DNA of 64,000 nt. Origin: JAZDFC01 sp043808235. GTDB taxonomy: Bacteria > Bacteroidota > Ignavibacteria > Ignavibacteriales > Melioribacteraceae. How positions within the stretch are numbered: the stretch's first letter is position 1; each line of letters begins with the position of its first letter. The stretch lies in the NCBI GenBank assembly GCA_043808235.1, contig JAZDFC010000115.1:33738-97737 (forward strand), in the 5' to 3' direction. Positions 18,177-28,600 of this stretch are shown here, one piece after another. The notes under the pieces were generated by a model that was not told the DNA's origin, did not search any database, and saw only the letters and a list, made by a program, of their open reading frames with translations. The translations under genes and the position numbers were made by a program.

Positions 18177-21100
18177 TCATTGCTGAAAGGAAATTAATTT
18201 ATTATTCATCTGCGAACCGTCATACTTCAGAGTAATATTTAAACCATTCATTGAAGCAGAAAGTGGATTTGAAAAAGCGCTTTTACCCTCACCAAATGTT
18301 TGATTGATTATTGTGCCTCCGGTCAAATCCGAAATGTTCATAGTTACTCCGGCAGGCAGAGTAAATTCAAGTGTTAACCCTTTTGAACCGGATTCCAGTT
18401 GGTATTCTAATCTGTGTGCAAATTCTCCGTTTGTGCCAATCACGCCATACTTATAATCTCGATAGGATTGATTGTTGTTTGATTGATAGGAGATGATAAA
18501 TCGCGCATCGAAACCCGGCGCTGACGGCGGGAGTATCGGCTCTCCCAACACTTTGTCTATTCCTTCAGTAGCAGAAGGATCAAATCCAGCATAAAGATTT
18601 ATTTCATATGAACTGATTCCATCAGAAGCGATTATTGGTAATTCAACAAGAGCGCCTATTTTTTTATTTGTTGGTTGTTGCGATTCCGATGATGATTGCT
18701 GAGCCGCCATATTTAAAATTAATTCACCGTCACTATCCGCCTTTATCCAGTATCCTTTACCATAATCGAGTTGAGTCGCAGATACATATGCGCCATCGTA
18801 ACTATAGAAATCCGATGAAAGTATTCCTACAGGATTTGTTGTAATATTACTCACTGGTATCGCTTCATGAAATGGCCCAACAATATTCCATCCTTCATTA
18901 ATAGTTATATTTTGATTATTAGTATGACCTGAAACTGAAATATTCTCAGAGGCATCAAATTTTAACCAGTAACCTTTTCCGTTCTCCAAATTAGTAACGG
19001 AATTATAAGTTCCGTTGTAATTAAACGCATCAGAAACAGCATTGGGGAAAAGAGTTGTTACCGACATATCCGTTGTTTCAAGAGGGACAGAAATTATATT
19101 CCAACCATTATTAACAGACACCGTTCTGTTTAAAGTAGAACTTGGTGCATTAATCTTGAATACTCCCCTACCGTGTGTACCGATGAAAATCTCACGTGAA
19201 GTCGGATTGTAATCTAAATGCATTGCAACTGTATTTGGCAATCCATCGGCGAGTTCGATCCATGATGTTCCATAATTTTCCGAGACAAAAACTCCAACAT
19301 CGGTTGCTATAAAATATAATGTAGCTGAGCCTGTTTGCGGTAAAATCAAAACATCATTCGCAGGTGAATTTGGAAGATCGCCGGAAATGTTAACCCAATT
19401 CTGAGCCCCGTTGATACTTCTGTAAATTTTTTGACTCGCTGAAAAACCTGAAAATGTCACGAATACAATACCCGATGAATCAGGATGAACAAAAATACTG
19501 GTAATTGTACTATTCGGTAATCCATTCTTAACTAAAGTAAAACTCGTTCCATTATTGGTTGATTTATAAATGTTACTGCCGGAAGATGCATAAATAATAT
19601 TTGGTGATTTTGTACTGATTGCCAATTGAGAAATTGTACCTGAGGTACCCGATGAAATTGAAGACCAGCTAGCGCCCCAGTTGGTAGTTTTAAACACCTG
19701 CCCCCGGGCTGTATAGAATATACCTGCATCAGTTGGATGAGCTATAATAGGACCAACCCACGCACCGCTGCCGGAGAGTCCGCTTTGAGCGTTGCTCCAA
19801 CTCGAGCCTCCATTCGATGATCTCATAACACCGTTATTTTGAGTCTCGCCTAAAATATAATCCGGGTTAACAGGATGGAAACAAACTTCACCACCGTCTC
19901 CGCCAAAAGCTGCCGCCCAGTTCAATGTACCCTGGGTTCGCTGTGTGCCATTGTCTTGTGTCCCGCCCATAACATGATTTGGATCAGATGGGTCTGATGC
20001 AATTCGATAAAATTGAGTTAGTGTGAGAGTAGAATTTAAATTAGTCCAACTGGTACCTTTATTAGTAGATTTCCAAATTCCACCATCGTTGGCACATAAC
20101 ATTTGATTTTGATCGGTCGGATGAAAAGCGACATTATGCTGATCAACATGGACTGTACCGCCGCTGTATCCGTTAGTTATATTCGAAAATGATGTCCCAC
20201 CGTTCGTGGTCCTATATACATCAATTGTTCCGACGTATGCATAATTCGAATTCAATGGATTGACGTGAATGTAAAAATCATACCATGCCTGTCCACCGTT
20301 AAAATCTGTTGATGAACTTACTTGTGTAAATGAAGATCCTGAATTAGTAGATTTGTAAACAGTGACTGATGAGCCAGAATATTTAGCAAAGTAAAGAACA
20401 TTCGGTGTTGCTTTACAAATAGCAATGTGATTTCTTGTGCCCATTGACAGAGCGGAACTTGTACTAAAATTAGCTCCGCTATTCACCGAATATGCGTAAC
20501 CTACACCATTGCCAACAGCGTATAGTGTATCGCCGGAGGTTGTGCACACAACATCATCGCACCTGCCGGTTAAGATCTTACTCCAGTTCAATCCAGCATC
20601 GCTGCTATGATATAAACCATCGTATCCAAGAGCGGCAAAAATACTATTTGTGTTGGAAGGATCAATAACAATTCTTGAAAAATAAGAGGAAGATGGTAAA
20701 CCAGACTTAATATTTGTCCATGTTTCGCCGCTATCTGTGGATTTTAACAATCCTCTTCCGTAATACGAAGCGCCGCTATATGTAGCCTCGCCTGTTCCGT
20801 AATAAATAATATTCGTATTCACGGGATCAATAGCTATCGCTCCCGAAGATAAGGATTCTTCATTATCGGTTTTTGCTGCCCACGTTGACCCACCGTCGGT
20901 TGATTTCCAAACTCCCCCATACGCGGCGCCAATATAAATTATATTGGGATTTTGCGGATCGTATTGTACCGTAGGAATCCGTGAAGAGATATTTGTGTAT
21001 GATGGATAATAACCGGGAGTTGGTCCGATATTAGTCCACGGTTCAAAACTTAAACTCTCTCCATTTCTGTTGTAATAGAAACCTTTTGCACTGCGCAATT

Positions 21101-21311
21101 CCTCTTTCTGGCGGAGAGCATTTTCATAAGCATCTTTCGGAATATAATTATTGGGATACATCCTTTGTTCATTAAACCAGCGTTCGCGCTGAAAAGATTT
21201 TCGTTTTTTAATTTCATCAGGTGCATTAGCATATGGACTATTTTCAATTGGGAACTCCTGTGCCAACACTGAAATTAGCGGTAATAAAAAGAGTAGTAAA
21301 AATTTGTACAT
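18177..21311 (-). CDS. Secreted BNR/VPS10-type repeat protein, without its C-terminal sorting domain
   Basis: The start at 21311 gives a clean signal peptide (MYKFLLLFLLPLISVLAQ); a frame opening at 21344 would add 11 charged residues. The mature protein has a long run of beta-propeller repeats of the sialidase/sortilin type, each with variants of GGVWKSTDGGSTW or KSTNSGSSF, over about residues 90-700. A module of about 320 residues follows, with WNIISVPLE, WNIVGPF and APGFDARF landmarks, which is strongly similar to one in the C25 protease at 25674-30245. The C25 protein continues into a sorting domain, but this one stops at the module end (ISFQQ). Export is likely; surface attachment by type IX secretion is doubtful. 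Confidence 0.85.
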   Translation of the reverse strand: MYKFLLLFLLPLISVLAQEFPIENSPYANAPDEIKKRKSFQRERWFNEQRMYPNNYIPKDAYENALRQKEELRSAKGFYYNRNGESLSFEPWTNIGPTPGYYPSYTNISSRIPTVQYDPQNPNIIYIGAAYGGVWKSTDGGSTWAAKTDNEESLSSGAIAIDPVNTNIIYYGTGEATYSGASYYGRGLLKSTDSGETWTNIKSGLPSSSYFSRIVIDPSNTNSIFAALGYDGLYHSSDAGLNWSKILTGRCDDVVCTTSGDTLYAVGNGVGYAYSVNSGANFSTSSALSMGTRNHIAICKATPNVLYFAKYSGSSVTVYKSTNSGSSFTQVSSSTDFNGGQAWYDFYIHVNPLNSNYAYVGTIDVYRTTNGGTSFSNITNGYSGGTVHVDQHNVAFHPTDQNQMLCANDGGIWKSTNKGTSWTNLNSTLTLTQFYRIASDPSDPNHVMGGTQDNGTQRTQGTLNWAAAFGGDGGEVCFHPVNPDYILGETQNNGVMRSSNGGSSWSNAQSGLSGSGAWVGPIIAHPTDAGIFYTARGQVFKTTNWGASWSSISSGTSGTISQLAISTKSPNIIYASSGSNIYKSTNNGTSFTLVKNGLPNSTITSIFVHPDSSGIVFVTFSGFSASQKIYRSINGAQNWVNISGDLPNSPANDVLILPQTGSATLYFIATDVGVFVSENYGTSWIELADGLPNTVAMHLDYNPTSREIFIGTHGRGVFKINAPSSTLNRTVSVNNGWNIISVPLETTDMSVTTLFPNAVSDAFNYNGTYNSVTNLENGKGYWLKFDASENISVSGHTNNQNITINEGWNIVGPFHEAIPVSNITTNPVGILSSDFYSYDGAYVSATQLDYGKGYWIKADSDGELILNMAAQQSSSESQQPTNKKIGALVELPIIASDGISSYEINLYAGFDPSATEGIDKVLGEPILPPSAPGFDARFIISYQSNNNQSYRDYKYGVIGTNGEFAHRLEYQLESGSKGLTLEFTLPAGVTMNISDLTGGTIINQTFGEGKSAFSNPLSASMNGLNITLKYDGSQMNNKLISFQQ

Positions 21312-21575
21312 TGTTTGATCCTTCCTAAAGAAATAAAATTTCATTTATAATCGAAAATTAGAGATAAATTTTCATTTAACAACCAGTAATAAAATTTTCC
21401 TAACATAATTCGTTGATTGAAAATTCATTTTTACGATGTGGCAGTTGAACTACAGATGCACTCATGTTTGACGCAGGCAAGGTCCATGCTGCCAGCGCTA
21501 CTTTTTATTAAATTACTTCTAACTCTTAACTATCAAGCAATTGTACAAACATGCCAGATGGTCTTTTTATTTAAG

Positions 21576-22160
21576 TTACATTAATTTCTTTGTCTCGCTG
21601 AATGAGCCAGCCTGCAAATTGTAGAAGTAAACTCCGCTTGCCAAACCTGTAGCATCCCACTGCTGTAGGTACGTTCCAGCAGACAACTGTTCGGAGAGTA
21701 AAATCGACACTTCTTTGCCCAAAGCATCAAATACTTTTAGGGTCACAAAAGATTGAGTCGGGACACAAAAGGAAATTGTGGTCACCGGATTGAACGGATT
21801 TGGATAATTCTGTCCTAATTGAAAAATATCATTCCAAAACAACTCTGTATCTTGAACAACGGTTGGCTCAATACCCAGTAATGAAAGCATTTTCATTGCA
21901 TATCGCTTTCCAAGTTCTCTGTAACCTGCTGAATTGAAATGAAGATTGTCTGCTCCATCCGTGCAACCACTTGAAGAAATGACATATGAATTGGGAATGG
22001 TTTGGGGAAGTGTTGCAATGATTGAATTCATACTTGCACAAACGCCTCCCTGATCAGCATTCACGACTTCACCTGCAAGCAGAGGCACTGAGTCGGGATT
22101 AAGAGATAGGTCAGTCATCAGGTTGTTGTAAACTCCCTCTACTTTTGACAGCCATTGGAT
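21576..22160 (-). pseudogene. 3' remnant of an SGNH-hydrolase/acetylesterase with a type IX sorting domain
   Basis: The open part starts after an in-frame TAA near 22162 and codes for about 190 residues. They show the C-terminal block of SGNH-fold carbohydrate esterases (LLAGEVVNADQGG, then DNLHFNSAGYRELGKRYA with the catalytic Asp and His) and then a sorting domain (LGQNYPNPFNPVTTISF to the lysine-rich end). The N-terminal half with the nucleophile serine block is absent, so it is a truncated gene. If translated from the ATG at 22118 it would lack a signal peptide. Confidence 0.75.
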
Positions 22161-22181
22161 AGTACCATTTATTTAAATAGA

Positions 22182-22550
22182 TTAGCCCAGAAGCCATTCC
22201 AATGCTTCTGTTCTATCATAATAGACCGAAAATTTGTAACCTTGGTTTAAACATACAGTTTCCAAGAATTTAAAATGTTCTAAATGATCCGGATTGATAA
22301 TTTCAGCTATTTTTATTCCTAATATCACGCCAATTATTTTGAATAATTTTGGGCGTTCATATGCTTCTAATACACTGCCGGATATATTTGTTACATTACG
22401 ATGATCGATTAATGCTTTAGTTATTCTATGGCGCCTCATTGTTTCTGAAATTGATTTTGCCATGTCCATTGAGCCATCTTTATCTGCGACACCTTTAGTT
22501 ACAACTTCGATATATTTATAATCATTATGTATTGTGATGTCCCATTCCAT
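22182..22550 (-). CDS. SpoIIAA-like (STAS-fold) small protein
   Basis: A 122-residue soluble protein with alternating strands and helices. The pattern TKGVADKDGSMDMAKSISETMRR, then KALIDHRNVTNISGS, resembles the SpoIIAA-like group of STAS-fold proteins found widely in environmental bacteria. It ends in EWLLG, as do many members. Its function is unknown; such proteins may bind lipids or act in switches. There is no operon partner, and the start is set by the first ATG, with no strong ribosome-binding sequence visible. Confidence 0.6.
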   Translation of the reverse strand: MEWDITIHNDYKYIEVVTKGVADKDGSMDMAKSISETMRRHRITKALIDHRNVTNISGSVLEAYERPKLFKIIGVILGIKIAEIINPDHLEHFKFLETVCLNQGYKFSVYYDRTEALEWLLG

Positions 22551-22844
22551 AATATTTCCTTTTTATATTGGAAAATCTTTCGTTACGATGAATAACACCG
22601 TGTTGCACCAGGCAGCCCCAAACAACAATTACAAAATGAAAAACTATTGCTAATAAATTTTAGCAAATTTATTTAATAAAACAATATTATTTGCATGCAA
22701 ACATATTTTGCCAAATCCTCGTACAATCCAACGACGGCAAATCGAAGATGCTTTCACCGTCAAGGTATGGATAAGACACTATGAAGCAATAATATTATTA
22801 AACTCGACGCCCCAAGATACAAGCACTGTGGCGAATAATACTTC

Positions 22845-25013
22845 TTATCCCGCCGTCATGCTCAATGAAATCCGTTTTTTCTCTATATCGATTGAAATTA
22901 CAGAGACATCAATTATATCTCCAACCTTTAAAACATCGAGAGGATTTTTAACGTATCTGTTTGCTATCTGAGAAATATGTAGCAATCCGTCCTGCTTTAC
23001 TCCGATATCTACAAATGCTCCAAAGTCAACAACATTGCGAACGGTTCCTTTCAATTTCATTCCAATTTGGAGATCTTCCATTTTTAAAACATCGCTGCGA
23101 AGAATTGGTTTGGGCATTTCGTCACGGGGATCGCGTCCCGGTTTTTTCAAATTCTCAAGTATGTCAATTAGTGTTGGCTCGCCTACTCCAATCTCATTAG
23201 CAATTTTATTTGTTCCCTTTGTTTTTATTAACAGATCGACAAGATTTCCTTTTTCATTGATGTGGGTTGTGGAAAGATCGCATAGTTTTAACAACTTCGT
23301 TGTTGCTTCGTACGATTCGGGATGTATCGATGTATTATCCAATGGATTTTCGCCATTCGGAATTTTTAGAAATCCCGCGCATTGCTCAAATGCTTTTTCA
23401 CCCATGCCGCTTACTTCCATAAGTTCCTTCCGGTTTTTGAATCTCCCAATTTTTTCGCGATACTTTATAACATTGCCCGCGATTCTTTTATTCAAACCGG
23501 ACACATAATTTAAGAGTGATGCCGATGCGGTATTCACATCCACGCCAACGTAATTAACGCAGCTTACAACAACATCGTCCAATTTTTTCGAGAGCAGTTT
23601 TTGATTTACATCGTGCTGGTACAAGCCTACTCCAATGGATTTCGGATCAATCTTAACAAGCTCCGCGAGGGGATCGAGCACGCGACGTGCAATTGAAATG
23701 TTACCGCGCTGACTCGCTTCGAGATCGGGAAATTCAACTTTCGCAACTTCGCTCGCTGAATAAACCGACGCACCCGCTTCGTTTACAATCAAGTAATGAC
23801 ATTTCAATTTATTATCTTTTATCAAATCCGCAATCAACTGTTCCGTCTCACGGCTTGCTGTGCCGTTGCCAATTGCAATTAAATTCACCCCGTATTTTTT
23901 AACGAGGTTCAGAATTATTTCTTTCGCTTCCTCTATCTTTTTCTGTGGAGGATGCGGATAGATAGTTTTACCTTCTACATATTTTCCCGTTGTATCAATC
24001 ACCGCGATTTTGGAACCCGAATAAAAACCGGGATCGATTCCCAAAATTATTTTATTATTGATAGGCGGCTGAAGTAAAAGTTGTCGTAAGTTGGCGGCAA
24101 ATATTTCGATTGCGTGAAGATCTGCTTCTTCGGATAATTGATTCCGCAATTCCGTTTCGATTGAGGGGAATATTAATCGTTTGAATGAATCGCCGATTGT
24201 ATCGTTCAATTCATCATCGAAAAAAGATTTATCGAATGAAAAATATTTTTTGTAGATATCCGCGAGCACAGGTTCTTTTTCAAAATTAAATACTACTTTC
24301 AAAAATCCCTCTTTCTCTCCACGATTAAGCGCCAGCGTTTGGTACTTTTTGATTTTATTCATCGGGCAGGTAAAGTTGTAATATACCTCGAACACATCTT
24401 TTTTATTCGGCTGCTGTTCTTCTTTAGATTCAACCTTCGATGAAACAACCGCCGCATAGTCAAACAAATATTCACGCACTACCCGGCGTACATCCGCAGA
24501 ATCGCTTATCATCTCAGCAATTATATCTTTCGCGCCTTGCAATGCTTCTGCCGTCGATTCAACTCCGAGTTCAGTGTTTATATATTGAGATAACACCTCT
24601 TCAAAGCTGCCTTTGAATTTCGGATTGTCGAGAATAAATTGCGCTAAAGGCTCAAGCCCTTTTGCTTTAGCGATTGTACCGCGCGTTTTTCGTTTCGGTT
24701 TGTATGGAAGATATAAATCCTCAACTTCCTGGAGTTTAGTTGCAGTTGTTATTTTATTACGAAGTTCATCGGTTAGTTTTCCCTGCTCTTCGATACTTTT
24801 TAAAATCGATTCCTTCCTTGCTTCGAGAAGAGTGAGATAACTTAACCGCTCCTCAATTATCCGCAACTGATCCTCGTCCAATCCTCCTGTTCGTTCTTTA
24901 CGGTATCTTGTTATGAATGGAATAGTAGCGCCTTCGCCGAACAATTCAACGACCGCCTCAACTTGCTTTACATTGATATTAATTTCTTTTGCTACTTCAT
25001 AGTTAATGTTCAT
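22845..25013 (-). CDS. tex: Tex-family S1 RNA-binding transcription accessory protein
   Basis: Conserved nucleic-acid-binding protein of about 720 residues. Domains in order: an N-terminal helical region with GEGATIPFITRYRKERTGGLDE, a RuvC-like (YqgF) domain with ILGIDPGFYSGSKIAVID, helix-hairpin-helix motifs around VSGMGEKAFEQCAGFL, and a C-terminal S1 domain (IGMKLKGTVRNVVDFGAFVDIG). The frame opens at 25046, but the ATG at 25013 has an AGGA sequence shortly before it and matches the usual MNINYEVAKE-type start. Catalysis is not expected; the family helps transcription and RNA handling. Confidence 0.93.
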   Translation of the reverse strand: MNINYEVAKEININVKQVEAVVELFGEGATIPFITRYRKERTGGLDEDQLRIIEERLSYLTLLEARKESILKSIEEQGKLTDELRNKITTATKLQEVEDLYLPYKPKRKTRGTIAKAKGLEPLAQFILDNPKFKGSFEEVLSQYINTELGVESTAEALQGAKDIIAEMISDSADVRRVVREYLFDYAAVVSSKVESKEEQQPNKKDVFEVYYNFTCPMNKIKKYQTLALNRGEKEGFLKVVFNFEKEPVLADIYKKYFSFDKSFFDDELNDTIGDSFKRLIFPSIETELRNQLSEEADLHAIEIFAANLRQLLLQPPINNKIILGIDPGFYSGSKIAVIDTTGKYVEGKTIYPHPPQKKIEEAKEIILNLVKKYGVNLIAIGNGTASRETEQLIADLIKDNKLKCHYLIVNEAGASVYSASEVAKVEFPDLEASQRGNISIARRVLDPLAELVKIDPKSIGVGLYQHDVNQKLLSKKLDDVVVSCVNYVGVDVNTASASLLNYVSGLNKRIAGNVIKYREKIGRFKNRKELMEVSGMGEKAFEQCAGFLKIPNGENPLDNTSIHPESYEATTKLLKLCDLSTTHINEKGNLVDLLIKTKGTNKIANEIGVGEPTLIDILENLKKPGRDPRDEMPKPILRSDVLKMEDLQIGMKLKGTVRNVVDFGAFVDIGVKQDGLLHISQIANRYVKNPLDVLKVGDIIDVSVISIDIEKKRISLSMTAG

Positions 25014-25046
25014 TATCATTCCTGAATTATTGGGAATGCCAATCAA

Positions 25047-25587
25047 ACAGTTTTAATTAATATTTTCCACTTGAAAAAGATAAATCTTTGTTGAAGAAAA
25101 TCATAATACAATCGGGAAGTAAATATTACGCAGCATGTAGGATTCTCGAACTGATCTGAAATGAATGTATCGCTGCTCTGCAGCTCTATTATTATTCCGA
25201 GTAACTTTTTACTGATTTGTCGCTGCTCTGCAGCCGACTTACAACCTTACAACATTTTTACTATGGAAATATTCCAGCAAGCCGTATAGTGGCGATACAT
25301 CAGTACAAAACATAAAAGAGAATAGAATTGAGCTTCGGAGAAGTGACAGATTAATTTTATCCCCCTTACCAATTTGGAGAATTAAGCGCAATCATTTTTC
25401 AATATTCTTATCTGCGTAAATCTGTTAAATCTGTGTCATCAGCGTGCTATTAAAGGAGTAATTCTTTGTGAAGGAATGTTTACTTTCACTGAATTGACAA
25501 CGGAACCATCAGAAACCGTGCAGCACTAATTGGAATCTTCTTTTTTTGATTAACAGCAATGTCCGCGAATCAAAATAGATGTAAAAA
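25047..25587. other. Gene-free region with a direct repeat
   Basis: Some 540 bases between tex and the C25 protease terminator. I see no credible gene. It holds two copies of a 15-base sequence, TCGCTGCTCTGCAGC, at 25170-25184 and 25220-25234, 50 bases apart. Each is preceded at a short distance by ACTGAT. The rest is unremarkable AT-rich sequence that probably holds the tex promoter. Confidence 0.5.
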
Positions 25588-25618
25588 AACCCGGCAGCAT
25601 TTTACCACCGGGCTTTAA
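25585..25618 (-). terminator. Rho-independent terminator after the C25 protease gene
   Basis: Arms AACCCGG (25588-25594) and CCGGGCTT (25608-25615), with a T-run following on the - strand. It lies about 60 bases past the stop of the protease gene. Confidence 0.85.
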
Positions 25619-25673
25619 ATAAAAAAATATTTTTTATTCTATCTTCTGTCTTCTGACTTCTATTTCCTCATAA

Positions 25674-28600
25674 CTACTTCATAATCATCATCTTTTTGAT
25701 GGCTCTAAAATTATCGTGCTTGCCATCGGTCGATTTTGCTTCGAGACTCATTATATAAATACCGGATGAGAAATTGTATGCATTCCAGTTATATTCATAA
25801 TAACCTGCAGACTGTGTATTGTTGTACAATTCAGCAACCTTCTCGCCGAGCATATTATATATTGTCAGTTTTACAGCACTTTCAAACGGCAATGCATATT
25901 TTATCTTTGTTGTTGGATTAAATGGATTCGGGAAGTTCTGCTCTAATACATATTGCTGCGGCATGATTTCTACTTTAATATCTTCGCTATAATTTACACT
26001 TCCGGTTTCGTCAATTTGCTTCAAGCGATAGTAAATTTCTTTTCCGGAAACATTAACAACTTTATCCGAATACCTGTATTCAGTTTCTTCTTTTGTTGTT
26101 CCTTTTCCTTCAACATATCCTACCTTCGACCAAACACCGTTTTCAACTTTGCGTTCAACATCAAAACCTTTGTTGTTAATTTCTGCCGAGGTTTTCCAGG
26201 TTAATACAACGTCGGAACCTTCACTTGTTGCCGCAAAGGAAGTTAATTGAACCGGCATTTGTGAACCATCATATGAAAGAATGATATTTAGTCCGTTCAT
26301 AGCTGAAGTCAGTGGATTGGAAAATGTTCCTGTTCCCGCTTTGAATGTTTGATTGATCAACGTTCCGTTTGTTAAATCGGTAATAGTCATCGACACACCA
26401 GCAGGTAAGGTAAAGTTTAATGTCAATCCGGTTGAACCTGCTTCAAGCCGGTAATTTAATTTATGCATAAAGTTTCCGGTTGTGCCTATTCCGCCGTCTC
26501 GATAATCTTTATAAGATTCGAAGGAGTTGAATGCATCAGTGCATACAAATCTCGCATCGAAACCCGGAGCTGCCGGTGGAAGCAAAGGTTCGCCTAATAA
26601 AGCATCAATTCCGTTAGTAGCAGAAGGATCAATTCCGGCACAAAGATTAATATTATATGAGCTTATTCCATCTGTAGCAATCATCGGAATGTTTACGATT
26701 GCATCTGAAACTTGCTTAGTTGTGAGTTGTGATTTAGCAACTGTTTCTTTCCGTGCGGTGTTAAGAATTAATTCGCCGGCCTGGCTAACTTTTATCCAAT
26801 AACCTTTCCCAACATTCAGTTGAGCACTTGACAAGTAACTACCATTGTATCCAAAGAAATCGGATTCAATAATGCTAGCAGGATTTGTTGTAATATCAGC
26901 CACCTGTACATCGGTACCAAAAGGACCAACGATATTCCAACCGGCGTTAACAGGTATATTTCCTGCATGCGGAAGACCGGTAACAGTAAAAGTATTATCC
27001 TCATCAAATTTTAACCAATAACCGTTACCGGGGGATAATACTGGAGAAGATAGATAGGAACCATTATACGTAAATGCATCGGAAACAGCTGTAGGGAATA
27101 ATATATTTTTATTCATATCAGTTGCGTCGGTGGGAACTGAGATGAGGTTCCATCCTGAATTAACATCAACCGTTCTTAGAATTGCACCGTTCTCCGTAAC
27201 GGTTAATGCAATTGGTACAACAACAGATGAACGATCCGGGCAGTTACTGTTAATTACCAAATCAATTGAATACTCTCCAACAGGAATATCATTTGTAATA
27301 AACTGGTATTCAACAGCTACTGAATTGCCACTGTATAGAGTACCGCTTGGTGCGGTGGGTAAAAACCATTCAGGTTCAGCTTCAATTTTTACAGCGAGAT
27401 TATTGGCTATATAACTGGCATCCATACAAATTTGCAAACCATCTGTACCTGTTGAGTTTTCAATACCAACAGTTGCACTATTAAGTGTTCCGACCATATT
27501 TTGATAATAAAACATGATCTTTCCTGAAGCCGCTAAAACTATCTGAAACGAGTATGAGCCCGTACCACCGGAAGATGAATATCTTTGCCAATTTGTAAAT
27601 TGAACAATAAATTTATCGCCGACCTGCTGATACTTCACCGAACCTTGAGTTCGTCCTTCGAGATCATCCCAGAATGGTGCAATAATATTATTTGGTGCAG
27701 AAGAGTTTGGTAAACTTGAATTGGTTACGTATGAATTTGTTAGTGAGCCAAGTGAAAGAAATCCGTTTGTGGATATATAAATATTAGTATATAATACATC
27801 GTAATATTTAAAGCTGATCCCCATCGGGATAGCATTTGTGTAACCGTCATCGAGAGTTCCGTTAGGGAAGGTTACTGTTGTACCGGTCGCTGAAATATCG
27901 TTCCAAACAAATGTTGGTCCATTCGGTTCACTACTGTCAATCCAGCTGTAACCAAAAGTATCCGGTCCGCCGGAACCCTTAATTGCTTGACCGCCATCAG
28001 TATTGTTTTCTTTTTCGTTTTTCGTGCGATGTTCTTGAACAACTTTTGGGATCGGGACAAGTGAAATTCTAAAATTTTCAATTGGAAAAGTATTGTTTGC
28101 ATATGTGACTTCGTAATCCATAGTTGATGGCATATCAGAACAATTGGTTACGATTACAGAATCTTCGTAGGCCTCATTCAAATTAAATATATGCGCTACT
28201 CCTTCGGGGGTTACGTCAATTTCCGGAGCTTCCCAGGTATGCCCTGTGCAAACATTTGAAATTGGAGACATATTTCCCCAAATATCAGCAGCTTTTATGG
28301 CAAAGTAGTAATCTGAATCAAAATTCAAATCATTGCATATGTACACTTTTGCCGTTCCAACAGCATCCGATTGACCGGCAAGGATCAATTGAGATGCATT
28401 ATTAAAATCAGTGTCGTTATTAATAATTGTTGATGAATATCTGATATCATAAGTAACAATTCCGCCAATTGTAGAATCATACGGAGCTGTCCATGTTAGT
28501 TTAAGACAGGTTGATGTAGCATCACCGGCGGCGAGATCAGTTATTGCCTCTGGAGCGGTATTATCAGGCGGAATTTCTTGAATAGTTGGTTGCGAAGGAT

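Noticed and set aside
23035..23508. 157-codon frame opposite tex
   Set aside because: It lies antisense within the conserved coding sequence of tex and has no protein-like features.
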